Assembly: GCF_024347435.1 (NCBI RefSeq)
Contig: NZ_AP025481.1
Coordinates: forward strand, 620,001 to 684,000
DNA length: 64,000 nucleotides
Source of the DNA: Vibrio cyclitrophicus
GTDB lineage: Bacteria; Pseudomonadota; Gammaproteobacteria; Enterobacterales; Vibrionaceae
Direction: 5' to 3'
Under the pieces are notes generated by a model. That model had not been told where the DNA came from. It did no database searches and saw nothing but the letters and a program-made list of their open reading frames with translations. The translations under genes were made by a program, and so were the position numbers. This document shows positions 52,701 through 62,534 of the stretch, one piece after another (the first letter of the stretch is position 1; each line of letters starts with the position of its first letter).

Positions 52701-55220
52701 CTACTGAACATTTTTAGAAGCATCCAGTAGAGTATCGTCTACTGCTAACGTTCCAGTAGCGTTACCTTGAGTAAGAGTAAACTGGATGATTTGAGAGGTC
52801 ATTTCTGTATTTGCAGCAACATCTGTACCAGTAGTGCTCGCTGAAATTACAGTTGAATGCCCAGCTGAAGAGTTTGCGTCAAAGTAAGAAGCAACTCTCG
52901 TCCCTGAAGCATCGATTGCAGTATTAACCAAGGATAATTTCTTAAACAGTGGTTCAGTTCCGGCTGTTGGAATCTCAGCAACAGAGTTTGGTATTGTTCC
53001 ATCACCATCTGCTTGAATACCAAGTACAGGTCCGGTAGTTGTAGATGCAATATTATATGGGTCAACGTTATCTAGAACTGTTTGCGCAGCATACATGAAT
53101 GAAGTAAGAGTAGAGTCAATTGTCGCTTTAATTGCTTTATCTGAACTAGACGCACTGTCACTACTTAAGGTCGTGTAATACTCATTAAAGCAAAGGCCAC
53201 CAGATTTACTCACTGGAACACAGTTACTTGAATAGTGTGCTTGGTACTCTGTTACACTTGATAGGCTAACGGTATGCTTGATCTCAGGAGAGAAAGAACC
53301 TGAGTTAAGCAAGAAAGGAGCAATACCACCACCTGGGTTAGCAAGGGTTGCACTTGTATAACTAAACATAGAATCGATAGCAGGGTTCAACACAGTATTA
53401 CCTACCGTGTAAGAGTTGATTCCTGTAATAGCCCCAATGGAATGCCCAAATAGAGATACATTTGTTTTATCTAGGTTACTGAATGCAGCATCGGTAGCTG
53501 AATTTAAAGCAAATCGAACCCCAAGCCCATCAATTGCACTTTGGCGAATATTGTCTCGAGCAACAGGCAAGTACTCAAGATTCATGTATACGGTAGGTGA
53601 CGTTGGTGTCGTCACGGCATCCGCACTTAGTGCGCGTTGACCGTGAAGTGGTTGATCAATAGCGATAATTGCATAGGGTTTGTATGGCGCTGTTCCAGTA
53701 AGTGCGCCGCCAATATGCTGAATCGCGAAAGCATAAGCACTCTCTTTGATACTAGTGATACCGTGTTGATACTGTAAAATTGGTAAACTACTGTCGATAG
53801 CTACTCCTTCAGGCACAAACATAACGAACGGCACTGACGTTACTGCTCGAATTTGCGGTACAGCGCTGTATTTAGTCATGATACGCGCGCTGTCTAACTG
53901 TTCTCCATCTGCGAGGGTTAACTTTTCTCCAATGAGTAATTGTTGGTACTCTGCTTGATAGAGTTGAGTAGTAGGCTCAGTAATCCCTAAACCTGCTAGC
54001 TGTGTAGCAACGGCTGTTTTGTCCGCGTCACTTCCTGAGCTGAGTACACTCAAGATAGTTAAAACACTAGGCATAGCACTGCGCCAAGGCGTTGTTTTCC
54101 ATTCATCGTCTGTTAATGAATTAGACAAGAAATATGGCAGTTCAACTGTTCCGCGATAAACTTGAATAGAAGCAGCAGCTGGTGCTGAGAAGTTAGCGTT
54201 GTAACCAGCCGCTAATTGTGTAGCAGCATCGTCACCAAATGCGCTCTTAAACATCGCGTCAGCTTGTACAGCTGTAGCAAAATCCTGTTTCGCTCCATCA
54301 ACTGTAAAAGTATATAGCTTATCGAGATCAGCTACCGAAATATTATTTGGATTCGCTAGGTTCTTCCATATATCAGAAGGGGTAACTGTGGGACTAATCG
54401 TTTGTGCAATTGCAGCTTTAGCACCGTTCATAACGTTACCAGCTGAAGCAGTCGTAAACCAAGATGAATAGATGATCTCATCTGAACTTGACACTTCACC
54501 ATAGCCAGCGAATAACGCTTCAACTTGATGGATGATTTTTTGTGGTAAATCGAGCGAGCCTGCTTGGTCTATATCTGTAGTTTTTAAAGACGCGTAGGAG
54601 CTTGATGTTCCTAGTGGTTCATCTGCGCTATCAACAATTGAGTCAGTTAATGCATAGATGTAGTCAGAGCTAGGATCTAAACCTTTAAGAGGTAAAACTT
54701 GTATGGTCTTAAAATCGTTAGATGCCACTAAATAGTCAACTCCAGCAGTTAGCGCAGTAAAGTTAGACATTACACCGGTGCCCAGATCAACATCCACTTT
54801 AGCGACTTTTACGCCAGCATTTAAGTGCGCGCTAAACGGTGTCGTCCCCATCATTACGACATCATTCTTCAACGTTCTGTCATTAGAAAGGTTCACATTG
54901 ATGGTGAACGGCATGATAGTACTCCAACCATCTGCTTCTCCCATCGCTACTTTTGGATCATTCAATAACCCCGTTGAATTTGAATCTAACGGAATGTTCA
55001 ATGTGTGATCATTGGTATCGAATAGAAAGAAAGAGGGAAGAGGAACATCCGCTTCACTACCTAAAAGCGTAAAGCTAATTTTAGAACTTCTAGCCAATGA
55101 CTGATTGATTGCATCGGAATAAGGTGCAGCCGTTGAATCGCCAGAGCTTTCACTGTTGTCCCCACAGCCAGCAAGAAGTAAAGCTGAGCATACGAGAGAT
55201 AAAGAAAATTTGTTATTCAT
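52701..55220 (-). CDS. volA: Surface lysophospholipase lipoprotein VolA
   Basis: An 839-residue lipoprotein (LAGC, Cys19) with a Pla-1/cef-type N-terminal region and an alpha/beta-hydrolase part. The nucleophile elbow is GHSIG (592-596, S594), and ILQYQHGI is the oxyanion loop. It matches Vibrio VolA, a surface-exposed enzyme that frees fatty acids from lysophosphatidylcholine, which FadL then imports. It lies 18 bases after fadL in the same operon. The long low-complexity N-terminal segment (GDNSESSGDST) is a typical lipoprotein linker. Confidence 0.92.
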   Translation of the reverse strand: MNNKFSLSLVCSALLLAGCGDNSESSGDSTAAPYSDAINQSLARSSKISFTLLGSEADVPLPSFFLFDTNDHTLNIPLDSNSTGLLNDPKVAMGEADGWSTIMPFTINVNLSNDRTLKNDVVMMGTTPFSAHLNAGVKVAKVDVDLGTGVMSNFTALTAGVDYLVASNDFKTIQVLPLKGLDPSSDYIYALTDSIVDSADEPLGTSSSYASLKTTDIDQAGSLDLPQKIIHQVEALFAGYGEVSSSDEIIYSSWFTTASAGNVMNGAKAAIAQTISPTVTPSDIWKNLANPNNISVADLDKLYTFTVDGAKQDFATAVQADAMFKSAFGDDAATQLAAGYNANFSAPAAASIQVYRGTVELPYFLSNSLTDDEWKTTPWRSAMPSVLTILSVLSSGSDADKTAVATQLAGLGITEPTTQLYQAEYQQLLIGEKLTLADGEQLDSARIMTKYSAVPQIRAVTSVPFVMFVPEGVAIDSSLPILQYQHGITSIKESAYAFAIQHIGGALTGTAPYKPYAIIAIDQPLHGQRALSADAVTTPTSPTVYMNLEYLPVARDNIRQSAIDGLGVRFALNSATDAAFSNLDKTNVSLFGHSIGAITGINSYTVGNTVLNPAIDSMFSYTSATLANPGGGIAPFLLNSGSFSPEIKHTVSLSSVTEYQAHYSSNCVPVSKSGGLCFNEYYTTLSSDSASSSDKAIKATIDSTLTSFMYAAQTVLDNVDPYNIASTTTGPVLGIQADGDGTIPNSVAEIPTAGTEPLFKKLSLVNTAIDASGTRVASYFDANSSAGHSTVISASTTGTDVAANTEMTSQIIQFTLTQGNATGTLAVDDTLLDASKNVQ

Positions 55221-55238
55221 GTAATTATTCCCGTACGG

Positions 55239-56492
55239 TTAGTTGAACGTGTAGTTAAGTTGTATCGCTGAAAGGTAAGCAACGCCTTCAGCATCAAATG
55301 TAAGCTTTTGTCCTGCTGCATCGGTTTCGGTAAACGAACCACTTTCACTTTGTACTAACGCAAATGCTGCATCGACAGTCATGTTTTCAGAAACTGCATA
55401 AGTTAAACCGGCTGAATACCACATACGGTCGCTATCGGGGATGCTTAACGTTGCTTCACCAGCTTGTTCGTCATATGCCAAACCGGCACGTAGAGTCCAG
55501 CTTTGGTTAACCATGTAAGTAGCACCTAAAGACCATCTTTGGTTGTCTTCGTAATGCTCGGTTTTTAAGAAACACTCATTATTTTTACAATCTGAACTCG
55601 TTGCTTTTAATTCTTTGAACTTACTCCATTTGGTTAATTGCCAACCATAATGTATTGCCCAAGCATCGCTAAGTTGATGAAAAGCAGATAGTTCAAAGAT
55701 ATCGGGTAGTTCAATTTCTAAGCGTCCGGTTGTCTTACCTGGAGCACCACTCTCCATTTTTAAGCCGGTGTAATCCGTGAACTCTCCGTCATCAAAATCA
55801 AGTTCAACAGATGAGCGATAGCCAAAACCAAAACGGTTATTTTCATTCAGTTCGTACAACGCACCCACATTCCAGCCAAAAGCGAACGTTTCACCAGTCA
55901 TTGATATCAGTTTGTCACTTGGCGATCCGCCAACAGGCAGGCTGCCTTTGTGTCTATTTAACTCAGCTTCCGCATATACCAGATTGATACCAGCGCCAAG
56001 GCTTAAGCTTTCATTTACTCTGTAAGCAATGTTTGGATTTAGGTTTACGGACACCAAAGATGTGTCACCAGCTAAATCACCTGCATAAATATCGTCGGGA
56101 TAATCAGTAGCAACGCCATATGTAGTGAACATGCCAATCCCCCATGCCCACTTTTCATTGATTGGACTGATGTAGTAAGCGGCCGGGACTATTTGCAAAG
56201 GGGCTACGTCAGAAGACTTCTGATTGAAATCGCTATCATTAATTTTGGTTTGAGTGACGTTAACCTCTGGATCAACGATAGAAACCGCGCCTGAAAATTG
56301 GGCTGTATCAAATAGGGTCATCGCGGCGGGGTTTCTCGCTAGTACACTTGCGTTGTCCGCTACCGCGCCTTCACCTGAAAATGCGCGACCAAGACCTGAG
56401 GCAGAGTGCTCAGCAACTTGGAAACCAGCCGCAAGTGAGTTACATGCAAATAGCACAGAAAGTGAAACGAGAGAGCGTTGTATTGTTTTCAT
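55239..56492 (-). CDS. fadL: Long-chain fatty acid outer-membrane transporter
   Basis: A 417-residue FadL-type barrel. ATG 56492 is correct: AGGAGGG is just upstream, and the signal peptide (about 1-21, ending CNSLAA) begins there. The N-terminal hatch signature is GFQVAEHSASGLGRAFSGEGAVADNASVLARNPAAMTLF (residues 22 onward), with the conserved NPA. It ends in IQLNYTFN. It takes up long-chain fatty acids. It is followed 18 bases on by volA, with which it works. A GAGCAT / ATGCTC hairpin lies in the leader at 56544-56566. Confidence 0.93.
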   Translation of the reverse strand: MKTIQRSLVSLSVLFACNSLAAGFQVAEHSASGLGRAFSGEGAVADNASVLARNPAAMTLFDTAQFSGAVSIVDPEVNVTQTKINDSDFNQKSSDVAPLQIVPAAYYISPINEKWAWGIGMFTTYGVATDYPDDIYAGDLAGDTSLVSVNLNPNIAYRVNESLSLGAGINLVYAEAELNRHKGSLPVGGSPSDKLISMTGETFAFGWNVGALYELNENNRFGFGYRSSVELDFDDGEFTDYTGLKMESGAPGKTTGRLEIELPDIFELSAFHQLSDAWAIHYGWQLTKWSKFKELKATSSDCKNNECFLKTEHYEDNQRWSLGATYMVNQSWTLRAGLAYDEQAGEATLSIPDSDRMWYSAGLTYAVSENMTVDAAFALVQSESGSFTETDAAGQKLTFDAEGVAYLSAIQLNYTFN

Positions 56493-56848
56493 CCTTGACC
56501 CTCCTAGGGCATCAAATCTCATTCTTATTGTTGAAAACACAGGGAGCATTCTTGTGAACGATGCTCTAATGTAAATAACATGTTAAATTCATGTTTCATG
56601 TAAAGTCAAAGAGTGAGTTGTCATTTTGTGAAGTTATATTTTTAGGGAGCGGGACTTTAACATCAATAATATGTATGCAATCAATGATTTATTCGTGGTT
56701 GGAGGTGTGACCAGAATGTTTATGCGCACTATCGGCATAAATAGTGTCCAATTGCTCAATATGTAACAGTTTTGTTTATGTTTACCGTTTATCACTAAAT
56801 CGGCATAATGTTGATTCGTTTTGAAAGTCATTAGATTGGAATTTAAAT
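56493..56848. other. Divergent intergenic region (fadL / M50)
   Basis: The 356 bases hold promoters for both directions. Visible structure is the GAGCAT / ATGCTC hairpin in the fadL leader and an ACATGT-rich stretch near 56578. No FadR-type site is obvious. Confidence 0.4.
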
Positions 56849-57931
56849 TTGGAATTACTCGCTGTAGAATTTCTTGGGAAGCCACTTCGTTTAGAAGGGT
56901 CAATGGCAGGATGGCAGCAATTATTTTGGGACAATACGTTAGTGTCGCAACTTGATGCAACTACGGAGTTAGATAACGCTCGAATTCATACATTTACGCT
57001 ACGTGCTGGTGAAGATACGTTGCAGTGTCACGTTGAAGCCTTGGTTCAATGGCAACCGTTTGAGATGACGTATAAAGCGTCAGTTAATGGCCAAACCATT
57101 ACTGAAGGCACTCGTAATACTAAAGATATCGAGCAACAAACACCCGTTGTAGCACCTAAACCAGAGAAGCGTTTTAGCTTAATCGGTTTAGTATCACTTG
57201 GTATGAAAGCGCTCAAAAGCGCTAAGTTGATTAAAGTAGTTTTAGCCTCTGCAAGTTTAGCGGCTTATTCATGGTTGTTTTCTATTCAGTTCGCCTTGGC
57301 CTTGATCGCTTGTCTAATGTTTCATGAATATGGTCATATCAGAGCGATGAAGTACTTTGGTATGAAGACTAAAGGCATCTATTTAATACCATTCCTCGGT
57401 GGCTTGGCGCTCTCTGACGAAAAGATTAATACACGCTGGCAAGACGTGGTGATCTCGATTATGGGACCACTGTTTGGGTTGATATTGTCGTTGGTATTTA
57501 TGGTGTTGTATTGGGCAACTGGTGAGATGTTCTTTGCCGGGCTTGCAGTATTTAATGCCTTGTTAAACTTATTCAATCTGCTACCGATCTTGCCTCTTGA
57601 TGGCGGCCACGTGTTGAAAAGTATCAGCTTTTCGATGAACAGCGTGTTGGGTATTGTACTCTGTGTCGCAGCCGCCGTTGCAGGTGTCGTGTTGAGTTAC
57701 CAATTGAACTTAACCCTGTTTGGTTTCCTATTAATTATGGGTAGTGTTGAGATTCTGTTCGAATGGAAAGGGCGTCATCACAGTCACTTGCTGCCGTTAG
57801 ATAGGTATGGACAAGTAGTGTCATTCGTCTGGTATGTTGGTTTGGTGAGTAGCTTGATTGGCGTTATTTGGTATTTCGCGTCAACAGGTGATGAACTACT
57901 AAGCCTTCCGTTACAAATTCTAGGCACTTAA
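56849..57931 (+). CDS. Site-2 protease (M50) membrane metalloprotease
   Basis: A 360-residue intramembrane protease. The zinc motif is HEYGH (159-163) at a membrane helix and the third ligand is D251 in LPLDGG. About six membrane helices lie between residues 125 and 350, with a soluble N-terminal domain of about 105 residues. It would cut a membrane-bound substrate, perhaps an anti-sigma factor, within the bilayer. The start is TTG 56849, with GGA eight bases upstream. It is monocistronic and convergent with an M48 protease gene. No candidate substrate gene is adjacent. Confidence 0.85.
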   Translation: MELLAVEFLGKPLRLEGSMAGWQQLFWDNTLVSQLDATTELDNARIHTFTLRAGEDTLQCHVEALVQWQPFEMTYKASVNGQTITEGTRNTKDIEQQTPVVAPKPEKRFSLIGLVSLGMKALKSAKLIKVVLASASLAAYSWLFSIQFALALIACLMFHEYGHIRAMKYFGMKTKGIYLIPFLGGLALSDEKINTRWQDVVISIMGPLFGLILSLVFMVLYWATGEMFFAGLAVFNALLNLFNLLPILPLDGGHVLKSISFSMNSVLGIVLCVAAAVAGVVLSYQLNLTLFGFLLIMGSVEILFEWKGRHHSHLLPLDRYGQVVSFVWYVGLVSSLIGVIWYFASTGDELLSLPLQILGT

Positions 57932-57972
57932 TCTGTGAGTTGAACCAGTTCGAATAGCTCATGAAACCAACA

Positions 57973-58006
57973 AAAACGCCCTAACCAAAATGGATAGGGC
58001 GCTTTT
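57973..58006. terminator. Bidirectional terminator between M50 and M48 genes
   Basis: CGCCCTA / TAGGGCG, 7-bp stem with an 11-base loop, with A on the left and T on the right. Confidence 0.85.
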
Positions 58007-58034
58007 GTATTAAGCCATGTTACTGATGGGTAAA

Positions 58035-58823
58035 TTATGCTTTGCAATTTGGTTTCGTGGCACCAGACTGAGGTAACGTTTTGATGGTTGCTTGCAGATC
58101 CTTGATACGCGTGCTGTGAGAAGGGTGCGTAGACAACAGTTCTGGCGGTTGACTTCCACCTGATGCTTTTGCCATGTTTTGCCACAAGTCGACGCTCTGG
58201 TTAGGATCGAAGCCAGCCTGAGCCATATACTCTAAACCTACGACATCGGCTTCTGACTCTTGAGTTCGGCCATAAGGTAGAATAACACCGTATTGAACTC
58301 CTAAACCTAGGGCTGCCATCGTCATCCCTTGGTACTGTTTGTACTCCGAAGCTCCCAAGGCGACGCTAGTGATAGATAAACCTGTATTAGCTATTTGAGA
58401 CTGAGAAAGACGCTCATTACTGTGATCCGCTAATACGTGTGCAACTTCGTGGCCGATAACTGTCGCCAATTGGTCTTGGTTAACCGCAACATTGAGCAAA
58501 CCCGTGTATACGCCAATTTTTCCGCCAGGTAGCGCAAAGGCGTTCACTTGGTCGCTATCAAAAACAACGACTTCCCATTCACTAAAGCCTTGTTTAGGAA
58601 TGTGTTGAGTAATACTGTTCGCTACACATTGAACGTACGCGTTGGTTTTTGCATCTTTACTGATTGGTTGTTCTTTCTTCATTTGTTCAAAAGACTGTGC
58701 TCCAAGCTGAGACATGTCTTGATCTGAAAAAAGCAGCAATTGGTTTCTTCCTGTCGGGGAAGCGCTACATGCGGTTAGGCCTGCAAGTGTGAGAAGCGAG
58801 GCAAACTTCATCCATGACGTCAT
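58035..58823 (-). CDS. M48 family metalloprotease lipoprotein
   Basis: A 262-residue lipoprotein (GLTAC, Cys19) with a zinc motif HEVAH (125-129) and a third ligand E191 in QESEAD. It is of the LoiP/YcaL type, periplasmic and anchored to a membrane. Such enzymes clear damaged outer-membrane proteins. ATG 58823 is preferred because the lipoprotein signal starts there and AGAGGAT is upstream; the frame is open 11 codons further. It is monocistronic. Confidence 0.88.
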   Translation of the reverse strand: MTSWMKFASLLTLAGLTACSASPTGRNQLLLFSDQDMSQLGAQSFEQMKKEQPISKDAKTNAYVQCVANSITQHIPKQGFSEWEVVVFDSDQVNAFALPGGKIGVYTGLLNVAVNQDQLATVIGHEVAHVLADHSNERLSQSQIANTGLSITSVALGASEYKQYQGMTMAALGLGVQYGVILPYGRTQESEADVVGLEYMAQAGFDPNQSVDLWQNMAKASGGSQPPELLSTHPSHSTRIKDLQATIKTLPQSGATKPNCKA

Positions 58824-58961
58824 ACAATATCCTCTGTATATTCGGTTTTTATGCATGTTAACATCAACTTGCGTAATAACTAATAGTTGTAAGATAACTT
58901 ATAGCTTTAAGACAAAAAAAGCGGCTCACGCGATAGCAAAATCAATAATTAAGGACCCAAC

Positions 58962-59387
58962 ATGACGATCTGGAAAAAGCCCGTTGACCTCGATATTTTC
59001 AACGCGACCTCAAAGAATACCTTAATTGAGCACCTCGACATTGTTTACACTGAAGTTAACGATCGTTCTTTAGTGGCAACGATGCCGGTTTGTCACTTTA
59101 CGCACCAACCGCTGGGCATGCTTCATGGCGGTGCATCGGTAGTTTTAGCCGAAACGCTAGGTTCACTCGCAGCAAACTTCTGCGTTCCTGATGGTTACTA
59201 TTGCGTTGGATTAGACATTAATGCCAACCACGTTCGTTCAATGCGTGAGGGCCATGTTATCGGCACTGCCGAGCCTATTCACCTTGGCGTGTCTACCCAA
59301 GTATGGCAGATAAACATTACTGATGAGCGTCAACGCTTAGTCTGTACAAGCCGGCTAACTATTGCAGTGAAGAAGCACAAACGTTAA
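58962..59387 (+). CDS. menI: Hotdog-fold acyl-CoA thioesterase, MenI-like
   Basis: A 141-residue cytosolic thioesterase of the 4-hydroxybenzoyl-CoA type. It matches MenI/YdiI: MTIWKKPVDL, then FTHQPLGMLHGGASVVLAETLGSLAA (the catalytic glutamate in the AETLGS helix), VGLDINANHVRS and STQVWQINI. MenI cleaves 1,4-dihydroxy-2-naphthoyl-CoA for menaquinone. No other men genes are near, and the class is broad, so a wider acyl-CoA role is possible. AAGGA lies eight bases upstream of the ATG. Confidence 0.85.
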   Translation: MTIWKKPVDLDIFNATSKNTLIEHLDIVYTEVNDRSLVATMPVCHFTHQPLGMLHGGASVVLAETLGSLAANFCVPDGYYCVGLDINANHVRSMREGHVIGTAEPIHLGVSTQVWQINITDERQRLVCTSRLTIAVKKHKR

Positions 59388-59473
59388 TTCGATAAGAAAG
59401 GCTGGGGACAGGAATCAATCCATCCTCAGCTTATTAACCTCATATAAACTGTTTATTTTAGTTAGAGAAATCC

Positions 59474-59707
59474 ATGGTCATAACGTTTAAAAGTGGAAAA
59501 GTCATCGCAACAACACATGAGCTAGTTGTTCGTCTGAATGGTGAGCATAGAGTCACACTACAAGCGCAAGTTGATGCGATTCAACTGATCGGAAAAGGGG
59601 CAAACGTTATTTCTGCCAACGGTTCAGAATGTAAATGGTCGATTAAATTAGACAATGAACAACAGCTCCGTGACATCGCCAATGAAATTGGCTGCGATGT
59701 GATGTAA
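59474..59707 (+). CDS. DUF3389 family protein, 77 aa
   Basis: A small soluble protein matching DUF3389, a family largely limited to Vibrio and relatives. The sequence is beta-rich (MVITFKSGKVIATTHELVVRL) and ends in an amphipathic helix (QQLRDIANEIG). No function is known. An AGAGA element precedes the ATG. It lies 86 bases after the thioesterase gene in the same direction, so co-transcription is possible. Confidence 0.78.
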   Translation: MVITFKSGKVIATTHELVVRLNGEHRVTLQAQVDAIQLIGKGANVISANGSECKWSIKLDNEQQLRDIANEIGCDVM

Positions 59708-59870
59708 TTACTGGCTATGACAGCGTTTATTCAAACCTTTCGCTTTCTGTTAAGGATACTAAACCGACTCACATTCATAATCTCTTCGTAATAAATCATA
59801 AGTTCGATTGATTTTGACTCGTAAAATAGGGAAACTGAATTCAATATCCTTTGAATAAGTTTTCCTCTTT

Positions 59871-61562
59871 ATGAGTAGCCCAAGACTTCGTGTTCAATTT
59901 GAAACTCTATTTGAATATTTTGACGGTAAAGATTCTGATGTTCAGTTAGACGACATCACAGATGTCCTTTGTTGTACGCGCCGAAATGCCCGAATGGTTC
60001 TCAACAAGCTCGAAGAAGAAGGGTGGGTAGAGTGGTTACCTGCTGCGGGGCGGGGTAAATTATCTCAACTTATCTTTAAGCAGAATCGTTGTGATGTAAG
60101 CGAAAACTTAGCTACGCGCTATTTACAAGAAGGCAAAATTGGACAGGCACTTTCAGTGCTCGACCACAATGCTGCAAAACTCACTCAAGTTATACAGAAC
60201 TATTTAGGTGTACAGTATCAAGAGGGTGAACAGGTCATACGTTTACCTTATTATCGTCCACTATCAATGCTCAACCCTACCAAATCAATGCGCCGTTCTG
60301 AACAACACATTGCTTGTCAGGTTTTTAGTGGTTTAACCCGCCTAGACGAAAATGATCAACTACAGCCGGATTTAGCTCACTCTTGGCAAAAAATAAATGA
60401 CTATCAATGGCGATTTTTCTTGAGACCGGGGGTCCGCTTTCATAACGGAGAACCGCTATTAACTAATCATGTAGTGGATACGCTTTTACAACTTGAGCCG
60501 CTCAATATGTTCTCTCATATTAAAGATGTCTCATCGCCAGCAAATTGCGTCGTCGATGTTTTTTTAACGCGTCCGGATAGGCATTTCCCCCTCGCTCTCA
60601 CTGAATCGGTTGCTAAAGTCACGTTACCGATGACTTTACGTGGCGAAGATTATGATATTAGACCTATCGGCACCGGCCCGTATCGCGTAGAGAAGAACGA
60701 CGAAAAGCAACTCGTGTTAAATGCTTTTAATGGATACTTTGGTTTTAGGCCTCTGATAGACCGTGTTGAAGTTTGGGTTGTCGATGAGGCGTATTCATCA
60801 ATGGTTTATCCAAGTCTTTCTAAGCCTGTGATGGCAGACCGTGGCGACAGTGATGAAGTTGAACTTGATCCTGGTTGTACGTATTTGTTACTGAACAGAA
60901 AAAAGGGTATTGCAAAAGATCCGGCGTGGGCAGAGTTTTTATCGAACACCTTGAATGCGGCTGATCTGTTTGTGCATATTCCCAAAGAAACTGTCATAGA
61001 CCTGGGCGTACTTCACGCATATGGAATCAAGCCTGGTTGGTATGACATCAAATTGAAGACTCCAGTTTGTCCACCAGCAAACAGTAAACCGACTATAAGA
61101 CTGGCGTACCAATGCCAGCATCCAATGTTTCCAACGTTAGCAAAAGCGATTGTCACAGTATTAAAGCAATACAATGTTGATGTTGAACTTCACGGTTACA
61201 AAACCGAACCACCACATGCCGATGACGTTGATATTTGGATCAACCCAATGGGTATTGCTAATAATCGAGACGATGCGTTGGCGGGTTGGTTGATGGATTA
61301 CAGTTTTCTCGATGAATCTAGCCCAGCGGACGATTTTGACCAGTGGTGTCATATGATTGATCGTTGGCGGTCCGGTGAATTTGAGCAATTCCCTGCAAGA
61401 CAACTTGGTAAACAACTCGTACAAAGTAATCAATTGATACCTATGTTCCATTGCTGGTTAGGTGTTAATAAAGATCAATGCGGTACGCTGCAAAATGCCA
61501 AGTGCAATGCACTTGGTTGGTTCGACTTTAGCCAAGTTTGGGTTAAGCCTGAAGTTGATTGA
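59871..61562 (+). CDS. sgrR: SgrR-family transcriptional regulator
   Basis: A 563-residue regulator with an N-terminal winged helix domain (about 1-110, with DVLCCTRRNARMVLNKLEEEGWVEW) and a C-terminal solute-binding-like domain (SBP_bac_5 type, about 155-555, with FHNGEPLLTNHVVDTL and GTGPYRV). In enterics SgrR senses sugar-phosphate stress and induces the small RNA SgrS. No SgrS or setA is visible here; instead a DMT exporter gene follows 30 bases on, so it may govern efflux of a metabolite. ATG 59871 has no clear ribosome binding site. Confidence 0.87.
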   Translation: MSSPRLRVQFETLFEYFDGKDSDVQLDDITDVLCCTRRNARMVLNKLEEEGWVEWLPAAGRGKLSQLIFKQNRCDVSENLATRYLQEGKIGQALSVLDHNAAKLTQVIQNYLGVQYQEGEQVIRLPYYRPLSMLNPTKSMRRSEQHIACQVFSGLTRLDENDQLQPDLAHSWQKINDYQWRFFLRPGVRFHNGEPLLTNHVVDTLLQLEPLNMFSHIKDVSSPANCVVDVFLTRPDRHFPLALTESVAKVTLPMTLRGEDYDIRPIGTGPYRVEKNDEKQLVLNAFNGYFGFRPLIDRVEVWVVDEAYSSMVYPSLSKPVMADRGDSDEVELDPGCTYLLLNRKKGIAKDPAWAEFLSNTLNAADLFVHIPKETVIDLGVLHAYGIKPGWYDIKLKTPVCPPANSKPTIRLAYQCQHPMFPTLAKAIVTVLKQYNVDVELHGYKTEPPHADDVDIWINPMGIANNRDDALAGWLMDYSFLDESSPADDFDQWCHMIDRWRSGEFEQFPARQLGKQLVQSNQLIPMFHCWLGVNKDQCGTLQNAKCNALGWFDFSQVWVKPEVD

Positions 61563-61592
61563 AATACTAGAAAATGCAATTAGGACAAAACA

Positions 61593-62513
61593 ATGCAAAC
61601 TGCGATGATCACACTTATTACGCTGGTGGCCTTTGCTGCCAATTCAGTCTTGTGTCGCTGGGCATTAATGGATCAAACGATTGATCCTTTGAGTTTTTCG
61701 ATCGTGCGTATCTTGTCTGGTGCGGCGACACTTCTGATTTTATTAACCTTATCTTCCCAATCTAAATCGACATCTGAACCTAAGCTTGTGGAGTCAAAAA
61801 CAAGTGCATCCGCTCTCACAAAGCTTAGGTCTCAATTTCAATTGACTTCAATATTGTCGCTGCTCGTTTATATGTTTGGTTTCTCGTTTGCTTACTTGGA
61901 ACTTGGAGCCGGGCTTGGTGCTCTCGTGCTCTTTGTCGCTGTGCAATTTACTATGATTGCGGCACACTTGTTGTCAGGAAATAGAATGTCATCACTTGAG
62001 TGGGGGGGATGTCTATTGTCTGTCGCAGGTCTCGCTTACTTATTGATGCCGACAGGATCTGCTCGTTCACCAGATTTGCTCTCTATTGTATTGATGTCAT
62101 TAGCAGGAATCGCGTGGGGTATTTACACGTTAGCAGGTAAAAAATCCACAGACGCTCTTCAATCAACGACTGCCAATTTTGCATTCGGTTCACTAGCCAT
62201 TATCGTAGTGTTAAGTATATTAGTTGTTCTACCTAGCGTGTTACCTCAAATATCTATCACCGAACAAGGCATGATTTACGCGGTTATGTCAGGTTCTGTT
62301 GCTTCGGGAGTGGGTTATAGCGTGTGGTATTACGTCGTGAAAAAGCTCAATACTGTGGTTGCGTCGATCGCGCAGCTTTCTGTGCCAGTAATAGCAACGC
62401 TTGGAGGCGTATTATTACTATCTGAACCAGTAACCATGCAGTTTGTTGTTTCATCTACGGTTATTTTACTTGGGATCAGCTTGGTTCTTGTCGCACCTAA
62501 ACTTAAGAAATAA
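61593..62513 (+). CDS. EamA/DMT-family transporter
   Basis: A 306-residue inner-membrane exporter with ten predicted helices in two EamA repeats (about 2-135 and 150-305). Typical features are AANSVLCRWALMDQ near the start and IAQLSVPVIATLGGVLLLSE in the last third. The substrate is unknown; relatives export amino acids or metabolites. TTAGGA precedes the ATG. It is 30 bases after sgrR, so it is probably under its control. Confidence 0.85.
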   Translation: MQTAMITLITLVAFAANSVLCRWALMDQTIDPLSFSIVRILSGAATLLILLTLSSQSKSTSEPKLVESKTSASALTKLRSQFQLTSILSLLVYMFGFSFAYLELGAGLGALVLFVAVQFTMIAAHLLSGNRMSSLEWGGCLLSVAGLAYLLMPTGSARSPDLLSIVLMSLAGIAWGIYTLAGKKSTDALQSTTANFAFGSLAIIVVLSILVVLPSVLPQISITEQGMIYAVMSGSVASGVGYSVWYYVVKKLNTVVASIAQLSVPVIATLGGVLLLSEPVTMQFVVSSTVILLGISLVLVAPKLKK

Positions 62514-62534
62514 AGAGTTGAATCATTAACTTCT

